Below, piece by piece: positions 1 through 12,630 of a stretch of DNA of 64,000 nt (position 1 is the stretch's first letter; the number at the start of each line of letters is the position of its first letter). The stretch is from Symbiodinium natans (Eukaryota > Sar > Dinophyceae > Suessiales > Symbiodiniaceae), in contig CAJNDS010002789.1 in assembly GCA_905221605.1 (NCBI GenBank), forward strand, positions 1 to 64,000, written 5' to 3'. Both the position numbers and the translations under genes were made by a program. The notes beneath the pieces were generated by a model. That model worked only from the letters and a program-made list of their open reading frames with translations, had not been told where the DNA came from and ran no database searches.

Positions 1-3000
1 GCTTGCTGAGGAAAGGGAGCACCACCAGGCCCAAACCCAAGACAGCGGTGCCAGCAGCCAGGACAGGATCTGCGTAGTTGATGATCAAGCCTCAGAGGTG
101 CAAAGGGCTCGCAGGAAACAACAGTGACCAGAGCAACGTGAGCAAGGCCCGAAAATCCCGAACTATGTCCGGATACCCCAAAGCAAATCAAACGAATCTC
201 GCTGCCATCGTGTTGCTCATAGCGCTGGACTGCGCCTTGTCTGCTGTCATGGAGCCATCATCGAACAGCATCAACTCGCCTGAAAGCACAGATCGGACCT
301 CCTTTCGAAATGCAGTGCAAGACAGGCGCACTGCCATGATGTGCATTTGGAGACTCTTCTGATGTGTTCGGCGGGCCTCCCGGCTCGGCCTTTGGCTGCT
401 CATCATCTTTGGGATTCTGATCCCCCCCCATTTCCGCCTCGCCCATGGCTTGAATCGCCAGCCACTGCTCGGTCACACAAGATAGGCTGGTCTCGCTGAT
501 TGTCGCTACTTTCCCTTGGTTAACATGCCAGCTACCATTCAGACATGGTTTCGGAATGTCACAACCTGTCTAGGACTGGCGCCATGCAGCGCAGCTAAGC
601 TGCAGGATCGGATATGCGCATGAAATTGCTGGGGGTCCCATCGGCCAAATGGCCGCGTTTTGTCTCTCTGTTTCTTTACTTTCGAGGGCTCTGTCTCTCG
701 CGCTTTGTCTGCCGAAAGTCCCAGGTTCCTGCAGCAAGCGTTCTGTGCAGAACCATGAATCAAGAAATCCTTTTTTTGTGTCCATTCTGCTGCTCCTCCA
801 CTAGCTTTCTGCTCTTCAGCTTGGCCCCCGAGCTCCGTTGATGGCGGCTCCGCCTCCGCCCTCCGGCTCCGCTATTCAACACATCCCTATACTGATCTTC
901 ACAAACAGGCAGACAAGGGAGGCTTGGTGTGAGATGGAAGGAGGGAGGGACAAGAGAAGCGGCTCGAACCGGATCTCTTTATCACAATCTCACCCGGCCT
1001 GTATGTGGGATTGCAGACGCGTCTGCCTAGCGCATCATGCCATCAGGCGTCAATTGCTGAATCCTGTTCGGTGGCGGTTTGGCCCGGCACCCGCGTGGGA
1101 TCAGGCCCAGCAAGGCTGTAGGCTCCAAAAGGTCGACTACCTAGCGGATTGCCGAGTAACAATGCATTGCCTCCATGCGCAAGGATTTGCGAGTGGACCT
1201 GCGTGAGAACCCTGAAGCTGCCGCTGATGCGATGCGATGATGACTGCAGGAACTCTTTCTGAATCAAGCCTTAGCCTTAGCCTGTTTCCCCCCCCTCCCT
1301 TCATGGCAACACGGTCCTCTGGTTGCTAAACCCTCAGATGGAGTCGTCGAAAGACTTGCCCAAAGAACACATGCGCGAGCTTGTCTCCAAGCAAGAGTCC
1401 GCGCGACTCAGTTCTCCAGAAGAACAAGAAAGCGGCCGCTTATCTCGGCAAAGCCGAGGGCTTTCATTTCTAAATTAGGGTTGCCTGCCGCAAGACTGCG
1501 TATTTCAACGGAAGAAGCAGCGCAAAACCCCAAACCCCAGAATGAAATGAGGGCCTCTCAGTTCTCGAGTTTAACTCTCAAGCGTGGGACAGCGGATTCG
1601 TCCCAGCGCACTTCCCTCAACCATTGACCGACCGTACCCGGAGTATCCAGGCCGTGAAACAACCATTTCTTCTTCAGCGGTCGCACTGTAAAACACGATG
1701 CCAAGTAGTCAGACTAGCTGTAGCACTTGGGCTGATGCCAGCGCCAGGTCACCGGCTGTCATGCAATTCAGGAGCTCTGCCTGGAGAAGGCGAACAGTGT
1801 GCATTCCCATGCAGGTTTCTCAGGATGCTTGCGCCAGCTGGGTTGCAAGCAGCAGTGGCCACTGCATCTTTTGTGTCCATGGCTGAAGTCGTGGGGACGG
1901 CCAGAAACTGCTGACCCTCTCCAAGACCGAACTTAAAACTCAGCAATGACAATCTCAGCCGGTTGCTAGAACTGCAAAATTTGCTACTGCACCCCCGCAT
2001 CTGCGTTACAATTGGGCAGTCATGGCACTCGTTTCTGCCCGGGCAATCTCCCTACAGGAATAGAGGCCGAGGCGGCAACATGTGAGCACGAGGTCTCTGC
2101 ACAGTCGTGAGGGTAGGCTTTGGAACCAGGACTGCCGTCACGATCCGTCACGGAAACCAAGAAACTCGTAACAACCGGACAAGCTTGCGTGCAAAGAACT
2201 TTTTCAAGAAGGCATCTTCAGCCGCACATGTCTCCAGCAGCCAATCTTGTCCTGGCAACACACGCAGCTGTGCTGAGCTTCTACCCTTGAGACACGTCAA
2301 AAACCGAAATTGTGCCAGGTTTGCGGAACCCGCCCTTCAGGTGAACAAGACCAGGGGGTGCGCCACCCACGCCGCCTTTCAGTTGTCGGAGGTGCTCGGC
2401 TCATATGAACCGCGAGATGCATAATGTGGCCTTCAGCACCTTGCCGAAAGAGAGATGCTAGACACAAAGACCTGGCCGGCACAATGTCCAAACGCTCCGA
2501 GGTCTAGTTTCTGCTCACTTGCTTGGCAGATGCGATCGGGGCACACTGCGGGGACTTCGGACTCTGGTTGCAGATTTGCCTCAGTGTGGCTCGAATCTCA
2601 CTCTGCACCTCTCTGTTCTCTCATTCTTCGTGGGTTTCTTCTTCTGCTTGTCTTTGGGGGACCATGGCGCGTGGAGGAGCCAAACGTGCTTGCTCCTGTT
2701 TGAGTCGGACAACTTTGAATGTGGGTTTGGAGCAGCGCACACAGGGTCTTTCCACGAGAGCTTGCTTCACCTGTCCATACTCGTGCCGCACTGCACGCTG
2801 CCGATGTCCCTTTTTCCTCTTTCATCAACGAGGGTCGAACCTTGGGAAGTGAGGCTGTGCGCCGCGCGTACCCAAAAGGATCTCTTCTATTCTTGTGCTC
2901 TTTTCAGTGGTTTCGTGGACACGCCCCTTTAGCGTGCTGCCGCTCATGGCTCCGCCAGCTCTTGTGGATTGGAATGGCTGCCTTTGATGTTGTGCTACCT

Positions 3001-5260
3001 TTGTGGCTGCCGCGCTGAAAGCAGCCAAGGCCCACCTCGAAATTCTAAGGTCATCCAGGCTTTTGCGTGTTGTTGATATCGCTGGTGTCGTTGCCATCAT
3101 CGCGAACACGACAAACAAGTCCCCCATACCCAGCGACAATCCAGCAGATGCACCCCTTCAGGCTTGCACTGAGCCCCCCGAACGTTTTGCATAATTTGAC
3201 TGCGTGGTTCACGACGTTCACGAAATTCCACGCACAGCGTGGACCTGTTGGCCCTGTTCAGCCTTCTGGCCACATGGTGTAGGGAAGGGAGGTGTGTCAA
3301 GACAGGGCCGCAAATGGCCACATCCCCCCTTCTGCCCCAGAGGGTAAGTTCTGCCACTTCCTGCTCACATCCCAACGCTCTCTGACATGCTGCTCGTGGA
3401 ATTCGTACACTCCGGTATAGGCCCCTCCGCAAGTACCTTTACCAGGGCTTCCGGAAGAGCCACGTTCTTTTCTTAAGGAGAGCCCACTTGGCACAGTTGT
3501 CACACAGTCAGAAGTCCTATCCAGCTCCTACGAGTACGACAGCTCTTCATGAGCCTTTAGTCATCAGAATCGCCTTAATCGGCTCTCTCCTCCTTTTCGT
3601 CGGTGCTTGTAAGTGCCCCTCCTAGGACAGTGGGGACCCCCCTTTTTCTTTTTTTGGCGATATCTCTGTCGTTGTGACGATCTCATCTTGCAGAGACTCT
3701 CTCGAATATCCCCTCAATTCCCCAACATCCAGCCAAAGGCCATCTTTTCTATTCTGCCGACGCAATGGTACGAGGTCGGCCAGCTTGGTTCAACTAAGCC
3801 TGTAAAAACAAATGCTCAGTCAAACGGCATCATGTCTCTCGCCTCATCCAACATTCTTATGCGTTGCTACATCGGCCCAGGAGCTCCTGTGGCTCGAATC
3901 GCAAGCAAAGCGGCGCGCGCTTTGAGGTGCAGGGCACGCTTAGAGTTTAACCAGACTCCCTGCGGAGCCAGATGGACAAAAGCAAATCATACAGGACCAG
4001 GGCTTACAAGCCGTAAGCGTCACACTCCAAGACTACACATGGCATTGCAAGCATGGCGTGGAAAAGACATTGCTTAGCGGAAGAGTGTTGATTGGAGGCC
4101 TGCTGCCTGAGTGTGGCATTCGTGATCGACTTAAGCCGCCTCTAACAGCTCCATCTTCTGGAGATTAGAGATTCGCGGCACAACGACACAACGTATTACA
4201 TCATGGCGCGCGTCAGGCCTGGCAAGGTGCAACTCAAGCCTCTGCCAAACTTTTGGTCGAAGATTTCCGGTACTAGTAACAGTCCCAATGAAAGCCAGAC
4301 CAATAGCTGCCATCCAATCTAGCCGAAGCAAGTAGGGCGTCCCATGTCTTAGACATGGGCCCACTCAGCTCGTACTCCAGCAAACCCAAACACGTGACAT
4401 CAACCTCGGTTGCCTAATTCGCTTGCTCATGGCAATGTGTTGTATCTCTTGGCTTTCCAAGATGTCAGTGCTGGGATGCGTTTCTGCGATGCAGCGTGCA
4501 GGCTGCCGTTCCAGGATGTCCAATGACTGCATCCAGCAACTGAGCAATTGAACGATCTTCCTCCGGAAAATCTCTCAGCCACCATCTGAATTCCGACAGA
4601 GCACGAAAAACACTTAAACACATTCACCATGCATAGCAGAGGCGGTGTGCCAGCGGCGGCCTGCGTCAGCTTGCGGCTGGGTAGTCTTTCCAATGGCAAT
4701 CAAAAGATGGATTGCGCCTTAGGTCCTGGACCTCGTGTCGGACCTGGTCGGTCGCTCTTCCCACAGGTGCAGCAATTGGAAGTGCTGGAAGTGTTGGAAG
4801 TGCGCGCGCGACTTTTGTAAGCAGCCAGCACTTCCGGCAACACTCCTCGGAGTTTTGACGCTCGTCCTCCAATCGCCTCATGCAACTTGAGTTGCACTGG
4901 CGTGTTACATCTCCATTGGTCGCTGGGTGTGCGGCTGCCAAGCGCCCCAAAGGAAGCGAGCGACTTGGCTGGGCCTGCCGGCGGGTTGAAGATCATGAAA
5001 CACGAAGCCAAAATCTGTTGTGACCATCTGATCTAACATGCAGCAGAGTTGCAGCTTCAGGGCCGCCATCTCGTGCACGCATTCGTCGAGAACTGGCTCT
5101 GCTGTCTCCACTGACAGTACCTCAATCAAAGTTGCGGCAAGGAACCCAAACCCCGGGGCCTTAAGTGCACCCTCGAGTGATTTGTCGCCATCGCAGCATC
5201 ACAGCACACTGCAAGGGATGCCGGGCACACCGCCAGTCCACCGCAGCACATCCGTCTTCC
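1..5260. other. Anonymous stretch with no supportable gene
   Basis: Short open frames occur on both strands but none shows a recognisable domain, a sustained coding-like residue pattern or a convincing chain of AG|G acceptors and donors. A frame at about 3003-3194 (+) and the overlapping minus frame at 2825-3139 both look mildly protein-like, and I cannot choose between them. The stretch is best treated as intergenic or intronic DNA of a large genome. Confidence 0.5.
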
Positions 5261-5280
5261 CAAAATGTTAGTTTTCTTTT

Positions 5281-5357
5281 TTCGCGGGAGGGGGGAGGGA
5301 GGGTGGGGGGAGGGGGAGGGGGGAGGGGGAGGGGGGAGGGGGAGGGGGGAGGGCGGA
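5281..5357 (+). repeat. G-rich (GGGGGA/GGGAGG)n low-complexity tract
   Basis: About 75 bases are almost only G with single A or T interruptions, in runs of three to six G. Such runs can form G-quadruplexes on this strand. The long frame crossing it on both strands (glycine/arginine-rich or proline-rich) is a by-product of the composition. Confidence 0.85.
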
Positions 5358-5498
5358 AAAAAATGATATTGTTAATCTTTAATGCCCTGAGCGCATTCGG
5401 CCTGTCGAAATCTCGGCATCTTGCACTGCCCTCGCCGCCTTGCACCCCGACTCTGAAAATATTCGGTCTGCTGAGCAAGCAACTTTCCCAAAAGGGGT

Positions 5499-5523
5499 GG
5501 GGGGGGGGGGGGGGGGGGGGGGG
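5499..5523 (+). repeat. Homopolymer run of 25 G
   Basis: An uninterrupted run of 25 G follows AAAAGGGGT and is followed by AAGGGAGGGG. Its length is likely to vary between individuals and between sequencing reads, so the exact count is unsafe. Confidence 0.85.
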
Positions 5524-5534
5524 AAGGGAGGGGA

Positions 5535-6580
5535 ATTTTGCGATCGGTTGTTTTGACCTACTTACTTCTCTTCGCGCCCATCCAAAACCCACAAACCCAT
5601 CCAAGCTTCAAAACCAGGCGAAATCCAGTTCAAATGATGGGAGAGAGAGAGAGGGGTGGTTTGCAAAGGGTGGGTTGGGGTTTTCTGGCTAGCAGGTCGA
5701 AGTCTTCGTCTTCCACTTGTATGTCAAGGCCATTAGTGGTAAGTTTTTCTGTTCTGTTCTGTGTTGGTGATTCAACCACTTGTATGTACACCAAGAAAAA
5801 GAGTCTCAGGCCCAACCTGCTCTCCAACAAAAACCTACTCTGCCCCGTCTTTGTGAAGTTGGATCACCCCTTGCCTTGACGACATGCTGGCCCCCTCGCT
5901 GCAGCTCCAAAAGATGAAAGAAACTCGGCATTGCCCAAACATCCCAAGCGCACACTGTGCAGGCAGGATTCGTCCGAAGGGGTTGTTCACCAGGAGAACG
6001 CTTTGCTTGGAGGTGGGCCGATGCTCATGGTCTCCTCATTAACATCTCTTTGCACAGTTGTGACGCCAGGATGCATGCCATCAAAGCTGCAACCAAGTAT
6101 GCAAGCATCAATCTTTGCCGGCCTAGAGAAAGGACCCCGGAATCTGCCTCTGGCGTCTGCCTTCGCACTTTGCAATCTCCATCAATCTCCATGTACTGTG
6201 CTGCGCAACTTGCGCATGTCTAGAAGCTTTTGGACCAAGCATGATGTTTGCGGCTGTCATGTGCTCAAGGGACTCAAGGGGAGCTGACCACTTGGCTCTG
6301 AAGCGCATCATGCCATGGTCTCAAAATCTGCAATGCAAGAGCACATGTTGCCGAACGGCAGACAGTGCATCACATTCTGCCCCTGCTTGCAAGCTTGCAA
6401 ATGCTGCCGACTTGCCAGTTCCAGCGATTTGTTGCCTGGGCTTACAAGGATGCAGGCACTCCCCACTATAAGCAAGAGTTCCTGGCTCACAGGGCTCCAG
6501 GCTGTGAACCAACAGGAACGCCCGGACACCTCTCCCAACACCGAAGGCACACTGAGGAATGGGTGCTGCTGCGCGTCGGA
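5535..6580. other. No supportable feature
   Basis: Only short frames without domain content. A purine-rich GAGAGAGAGAG run lies at about 5641-5653. I see nothing else to report. Confidence 0.4.
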
Positions 6581-6584
6581 ACGC

Positions 6585-6629
6585 GGTGACAATGGTGACA
6601 ATGGCGACAATGGTGACAATGGCGACAAT
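6585..6629 (+). repeat. 9-bp minisatellite, unit GG(T/C)GACAAT, five units
   Basis: Five tandem 9-bp units occur, with a degenerate sixth (GGCGAAGAC). Units differ only at the third base, T or C. In the plus frame this reads Gly-Asp-Asn repeated and the T/C change is silent there (GGT/GGC, Gly); on the minus strand it reads Ser-Pro-Leu repeats. The silent third position hints that the plus frame may be or have been coding, but no supporting exon context was found. Confidence 0.8.
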
Positions 6630-7334
6630 GGCGAAGACGGTGCGCCGGACTCCACATCAAAGTCCTTGGATGCTAATGCACGGCCGTGAGAATGCTTTTG
6701 CTTCATGATGAGGTCCTACGTATTCTACTGAATTTGGCCGAATAGGTTTTCCCGTTCTCGTGCGGTCTGGGGGCACCTCATGCTCCGGGCAAGAATAGAG
6801 GATTTGTACTCGTGGAGTAAGAAAGGTGAAGGAAAAGGATCTGCTGACACACGCGCACACAATGTAATCAGAACGCCATTCAGGAATCTGCGTGGAAGAT
6901 GCCAGAAAGCAGAGGCAATTGCAGTGCCATGTGCAAAACTTCCCAAGGTTGGTGACAAGACATGTGCCTGCAAGCAGCTAGAATTTTTGTGTTTGTGTGC
7001 GTGTGGGGGTTATATCGATCAAGGAGCTATTTCCAGATGATGGTTGTGCAGTGTTGGCATAAGAAAGAACAATGATGCAAAATGACGGTTCTTTCGGTTC
7101 TTTGCTTTCGAGACCTTCGATGCTGGTGCTACATCGACCAAGCAGCAAATGCGAACTGTTCATAGCGCGGGCCGTCACTCTCCGAGTCCTGGCGCAGGGC
7201 AGGGGCGGCAGGGGAGCCCAAAATGTCCTCCATCACAACCGAAAGCTCCAGCATTGCAGCATTGCCCAGCCTGGCCCTGCACGGGCCTGCCGAGCAAGGC
7301 ATCCTCAAGCTTTGGAACCGGCCTCATGGGCCAG

Positions 7335-7586
7335 GAATTCATACATTGTGCGTACATGCGACATCATGGAGCAACTTGGGGAAACATCAGCTACGCCAGC
7401 ACCGACCTGTTGAATTATCTGAGCCCCCGAAAGCGCAGATCGATGAAAAGATTAGCGCCGCGTGGCCCGGTCGCCGCCCCTGCCCACTCTGCGGTCTCGT
7501 CACCAGGCCTGGGCAGTCTTGGTGGTTGGTCGAGCTTCAGTAGCTTTGTGCGCAGGGCTGCGCCTGATCAGACTGTAAATCAGTAA
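7335..7586 (+). CDS. Possible last exon of an unrecognised plus-strand gene
   Basis: After an AG|G acceptor (CCAG|GAA, 7331-7335) the frame runs 83 codons to TAA. It starts Glu-Phe-Ile-His-Cys-Ala-Tyr-Met and continues with an Arg/Lys-rich patch (PRKRRSMKR) and a Ser/Gly/Pro-rich tail ending DQTVNQ. The biased but ordered composition looks like a disordered, phosphorylatable C-terminus. No domain is recognised and a second plus frame over the same bases is also plausible, so the reading frame is uncertain. It would be the only gene on the plus strand in the window. Confidence 0.25.
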   Translation, partial: EFIHCAYMRHHGATWGNISYASTDLLNYLSPRKRRSMKRLAPRGPVAAPAHSAVSSPGLGSLGGWSSFSSFVRRAAPDQTVNQ

Positions 7587-7688
7587 GTCCGGCACCGCAA
7601 CCTGTTCGGTCTGCCGATTTTCCCCATCGGCAGAGACTGAACACCACCTGCTTCAGATGAGCAGAAGGCCCCGTGCGTTGCCAGGTTG

Positions 7689-8063
7689 TTAAGTACCAGG
7701 CCTCGAGCTCTCAGCTGTAGCTGGGCTCGGATCATCTGAACCTTTGCCCGGCGTTTGGCCTGTCACGAAGTTCTCGGTCGCATCGTGTCGCAGCACTGTT
7801 GGAACATGATGCCATGTGCTGGTGATGAGCTTGGCAGAGCTTGGCAGAGCCTCGTCGTGCCGCGGCCGGGTCGGCGGTTGTGGTAGCGGCGAGGACTGCG
7901 TCCCATCTGCCTCTTGGGTCCCCTGAAGGGCCTGAAGGTCGAGGCCGAGGCTGAGGCTGGAAGTCGACGGTTCGTCAGGTTCCCCTTCATCGTCTGCATC
8001 TTCGGTAGTTGCGGTTGCCCTCTGAAGTGCACGTGTAGATCGTGTCTGCGTGACGGCCTGCAC
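7689..8063 (-). CDS. Possible exon encoding an acidic, Ser/Pro-rich segment
   Basis: An open minus-strand frame of about 124 codons with an acidic cluster (EDADDEGEPDEP), a Ser/Leu stretch and Pro/Gln-rich spacers. It begins in frame at GTG, not ATG, so if real it is an internal exon. There is no recognisable domain. The composition fits a disordered linker of a nuclear or signalling protein, but chance cannot be excluded. Confidence 0.25.
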   Translation of the reverse strand: MQAVTQTRSTRALQRATATTEDADDEGEPDEPSTSSLSLGLDLQALQGTQEADGTQSSPLPQPPTRPRHDEALPSSAKLITSTWHHVPTVLRHDATENFVTGQTPGKGSDDPSPATAESSRPGT

Positions 8064-8539
8064 AAGGACAGCCCACGCTGAGCAAGCAACGATTCTTGCA
8101 CACTAAGACACTAAGACAGCTAGAAGCTTACATCAGCCCAGCGTGCAATGAAACGCATCCCCGAACGGCTTTCATTCTGCGTGCGATCCCTGCCCCCTGA
8201 ACCATGAGGGTTTCTCCATGCAAATCAGGCAACCATCCTCGCCAATCAAGCAACCGTCCTTTCATCGGTTGTGCCGCTTACATGCAAAATCTGATGAGAT
8301 TCTACAGTAGTGCTTCTGGAGGCATGCACTGGTCCCAGCTTGTGAGTTCAGCCACAGAATTCGACACATTCGCCGATTCGCCCGCATCCCAGAGCAAGCA
8401 TTCAGGAAGTGTGCAAACCGGAAGGTTGTCATGCCCCCAGTATATTCAATAAGCGCTTTTACTTTTCCCCCGTTCATGCTGTAGGTAAAACAACCCATTA
8501 AAACAGAAGTCTTTGAGAGGGGCTTTTACCACAGCATGA

Positions 8540-11500
8540 AAGGAATATATTCTTACGGGGCCCATAATGCTAACACGCTTATGGCCCCGTATCCGCCGAC
8601 CCCAGCGGGAGCGGGGGCGGCGTCAGTGAAGACCCATTGCCCCTACCACCTACTCCACCCCATCCAAAGCTCGACCGGCCCCCAGTGCATGCCCGCCCGC
8701 TTGCCCTACCCCCACCACCCACGCACCCCGCCCCCCGCTCCTTCCCTTGCAGCCCCCCACGCACCCCGCCATGCTTATCATGGACCCATGGCTCCTCCCA
8801 GTGCATGCCCGCCCGCTTGCCCTACCCCCACCACCCACGCACCCCGCCCCCCACCCATCCACCCTTCCCGCTCCGCATACTCCTTCCCTTGCCCAAGCCC
8901 CCCACGCACCCCGCCATGCTTCTCATGGAGCCATGGCTCCTGGTCCCACTCTTCATCCCAAGCTCGACCGGCCCCCAGTGCATGGCCGCCCGCTTGCCCT
9001 ACCCCCACCACCCACGCACCCCGCCCCCCGTCCATCCGCCCTTCCCGCTCCGCATACTCCCCCCCTTGCCCAAGCCCCCCACGCGCCTTCTTTCATCCTC
9101 CTTTTATGGCCCCTGCTCCACCCCAACCCCCCAACCCCCCCCCCACCCCGCACGCACCCTGCCCGTGGCTCCACCCCCCCCCCCCCCAGCTGGCTCCACC
9201 CCCACCCCCAACCCCCACCCCCACCCCCACACCCAACCGCCCCCACCCCCCCACGCACCCCGCCCCCCACTGGCTCCTGGCCCCATTGGCTCATGGTCCA
9301 CGGCCCATGGATGTGGCTTCTCAGCTGACTTTAAAGGGCCCCAGTGCATGCCCCCCCTCCTCCGCCCTTCCAGCTCCGCCTACTCCCCCCACCCCGCCAT
9401 GCTTCTCATGGACCCATGGCTCCTGGTCCCATTCTTTATCCCTCGACCTGCATGGCTGCCAATGCTGGTCCTAGCATACTCCCCCCTTGCCCAAGCCCCC
9501 CACGCACCCCGCCATGCTTCTCATGGACCCATGGCTCCTGGTCCCATTCTTCATCCCTCGACCTGCATGGCTGCCAACGCTGGTCAAAAAAATGGCCCCT
9601 GCTCCACCCCCACCCCCAACCCCCACCCCCACCCCGCACGCACCCTGCCACCCCCAACCCCCAACCCCCACCCCCACGCACCCACACTTCCAACCCCCAC
9701 CCCACCCCGCCCCCGGACCCATGGCTCCTGGCCCCATTGGCTCATGGTCCACAGCCCATGGATGTGGCTTCTCAGCTGACTTTAAAGGCCCCAGTGCATG
9801 CCGGGCCCTCCGCTCGCTCCGCTCCGCCCTCCGCCTTGACCTACCCCTCATGGACCCAGCTCCCTACCCCTCCTCGCACACCCTGCGCCCCCATGGCTCC
9901 CCTCCGCCCCTACCCCCACCACCCACGCACCCGCTCCCCGCCCACCCGCCCTTCCCGCTCCGCATACATTCCCCTTGCCCAAGCCCCCACACACCCCGCC
10001 ATGCTTTTCATGGATTCTGGTCCCATTCTTCATCCCTTGAGCTGCTCCACCCCCCCGCACACACCCTGCCCCGCCGCCCGTGCTTGTCATGGGCCCCTTG
10101 CTCCTGGCGTCATGGCTCCACCCCCACCCCCAACCCCACACACTTTCCACACTTCCAACCCCCACCCCCCCCCACGCACCCCGCCCCCCCACTGGACCCA
10201 TGGCTCCTGGCCCCATTGGCTCCTGGTCCCATTCTTCATCCCTCGGCTGCCAATGCTGGTCCTGGAAAGGCCCCTGCTCCACCCCAACCCCCAACCCCCA
10301 CCCCCATCCCGTACGCACCCTGCCACCCCCAACCACACTTCCAACCCCCACCCCCACCCCCCACGCACCCCGCCCCCCACTGAACCCATGGCTCCTGGCC
10401 CCATTGGCTCATGGTCCACCGCCCATGGATGTGGCTTCTCAGCTGACTTTAAAGGGCCCAGTGCATGCCCGGCTCCGCCTACTCCCTTCTGGCCCATGCT
10501 CCCACTCTCCATCCCCTTGACCTACCCCTCATGGACCCAGCTCCCTACCCCTTACCCCTCACGCACCCATGCCCCTCATGGACCCATGGCTCCTGGCCCC
10601 ATGGCTCCCCATTCATTATGGTCCACGGCCCAAGCAGGTGGCTTCTCCGCCCCTACCCCCACCACCTCCGCATACTCCCTCCCTTGCCCAAGCCCCCCAC
10701 ACACCCACACTTCCAACCCCCACCCCCCCCACGCACCCCACCCCCCACTGGACCCATGGCTCCTGGCCCCATTGGCTCATGGTCCACGGCCCATGGGTGT
10801 GGCTTCTCAGCTGAAAGGCCCCAGTGCCCGGCCTCCACTCGCTCCGCCCGCTCCGCCCTCGGCCCATGCTCCCACTCTCCATCCCTTGACCTGCCCTTCA
10901 TGGACCCAGCTCCCTACCCCTGCTCCACCCCAACCCCCAACCCCCACCCCCGCCCCCTGCCACCCCCACCCCCAACCCCCACCCCCACCCACCCATGCTT
11001 CCAACCCCCACCCCCACCCCCCACGCACCCCGCCCCCCACCCACGGCCCATGGATGTGGCTTCTCAGCTGGCCCCAGTGCATGCCAGGCCGCCCGCTCCG
11101 GCTCCGCCCTCCGCCCTTCCAGCTCCGCCTCTCCGCTGTGGCCCATGCTCCCACTCTCCATCCCCAGCTCACTACCCCTTACCCCTCACGCACCCATGCT
11201 CCTCATGGGCCCATGGCCTGGCCCCATGGCTCCCCACTCATTATGGTCCACGGCCCAAGCAGGTGGCGTCTCCGCCCCTACCCCCAGCACCTCTACCCTT
11301 CCCGCTCCGCATACTCCCTCCCTTGCCCAAACCCCCCACGCACCCCGCCATGCTTCTCCTGGGCTCATGGCTCCTTCATCCCTCCCCCTGCTCCACCCCC
11401 ACCCCCAACCCCCACCCCCACCCCGCACACACCCTGTCCTGCCGCCCATGCTTGTCCTGGCCCCATGGCTGCCCGCCCCCTCCGCCGGCTGCCCGCTCCG

Positions 11501-12455
11501 CCCTCCGCCCTTCCAGCTCCGCCTACTCCCCCCACTCTCCATCCCCCTTGCTCTACCCCCACCACCCACGCACCACCGTTCCCCGCCCATCCGCCCTTCC
11601 CACTCTCCCCTTGCCAAGCACCCCACGCACCCCGCCATGCTTGTCATGGGCGCATGGCTCCTGGTCCCATTCTTTATGCATGGCTGCCAACGCTGGTCAA
11701 AAAAATGGCCCCTGCTCCACCCCCACCCCCAACCCCCACCCCCACCCCGCACGCACCCCCCAACCCCCAACCCCCACCCCCACCCCCACGCACCCACACT
11801 TCCAACCCCCACCCCCACCCCCCCACGCACCCCGCCCCCCACTGGACCCATGGCTCCTGGCCCCATTGGCTCATGGTCCACGGCCCATGGATGTGGCTTC
11901 TCAGCTGACTTTAAAGGCCCCAGTGCATGCCCGGGCCCTCCGCCCGCTCCGCCCGCTCCGCCCTCCGCCCTTCCAGCTCCGCCTACTCCCCTTTGGCCCA
12001 TGCTCCCACTCTCCATCCCCTTCCCCTTGACCTACCCCTCATGGACCCAGCTCCCTACCCCTTACCCCTCACGCACCCTGCCCCGCCGCCCATGCCCCTC
12101 ATGGAACCCATGACTCCTGGCCCCATGGCTCCCCTCCGCCCCTACCCCCACCACCCACGCACCCGCTCCCCGCCCATCCGCCCTTCCCGCTCCGCATACA
12201 TTCCCCTTGCCCAAGCCCCCCACGCACCCCGCCATGCTTTTCATGGACCCATGGCTCCTGGTCCCATTCTTCATCCCTTGAGCTGCTCCACCCCCACCCG
12301 CAACCCCCACCCCCACCCCGCACGCACCCTGCCCCGCCGCCCGTGCTTGTCATGGGCCCCTTGCTCCTGGCGTCATGGCTCCACCCCCACCCCCAACCCC
12401 CACCCCCACACACCCCACCCTTTCCACACTTCCAACCCCCACCCCCACCCCCCAC
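8540..12455. repeat. C-rich complex satellite block (about 3.9 kb)
   Basis: Almost the whole block is made of CCCCCAC/CCACGCACCC runs interspersed with recurring cassettes: CATGGCTCCTGGCCCCATTGG, TGGATGTGGCTTCTCAGCTG and CCAGTGCATGCCC. The CCCCATTGGCTC cassette recurs near 9283, 9733, 10213, 10399, 10768 and 11858, that is at irregular spacings of roughly 0.2-1.1 kb, so this is a higher-order, imperfect array rather than a simple tandem repeat. The minus strand is correspondingly G-rich and able to form quadruplexes. Long Pro/His/Thr-rich frames, the longest 854 codons at 9344-11908 (+), are open in several frames at once because stop codons are nearly absent from this base mix, so they are not evidence of a protein. 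Confidence 0.85.
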
Positions 12456-12475
12456 GAGCTTGGATTGCTTGCCAG

Positions 12476-12495
12476 AACCCTAAACCCTAAACCCT
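12476..12495 (-). repeat. Interstitial telomere repeat, CCCTAAA orientation
   Basis: The sequence reads AACCC-TAAACCC-TAAACCC and then degenerates (TGAACTCTAGG). This is two to three units of the plant-type heptamer that is also the telomere unit reported for dinoflagellates. It adjoins the end of the C-rich satellite. Confidence 0.8.
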
Positions 12496-12630
12496 GAACT
12501 CTAGGCCTTGCAAGGTCTCGACTGCCTCAACCCTCCATTATCCCCGAAAATCTGCAAACCCTCCTCCTCGGCATCCCAAACCCTGACTGGGCGGCCCGGC
12601 GCTTCCGCCATGGTCTCCGCCGCCACGGCG

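Noticed and set aside
6585-6629. Collagen-like or CRISPR-like repeat
   Set aside because: The 9-bp units are contiguous without spacers, so not CRISPR. Gly-Asp-Asn is not the collagen Gly-X-Y Pro pattern and covers only five units.
9344-11908. Open reading frame of 854 codons, Pro/His/Thr-rich (+)
   Set aside because: It lies wholly in the C-rich satellite. Other plus frames over the same bases are also open for 300-520 codons because the base mix has almost no stops, and no ordered domain is visible.
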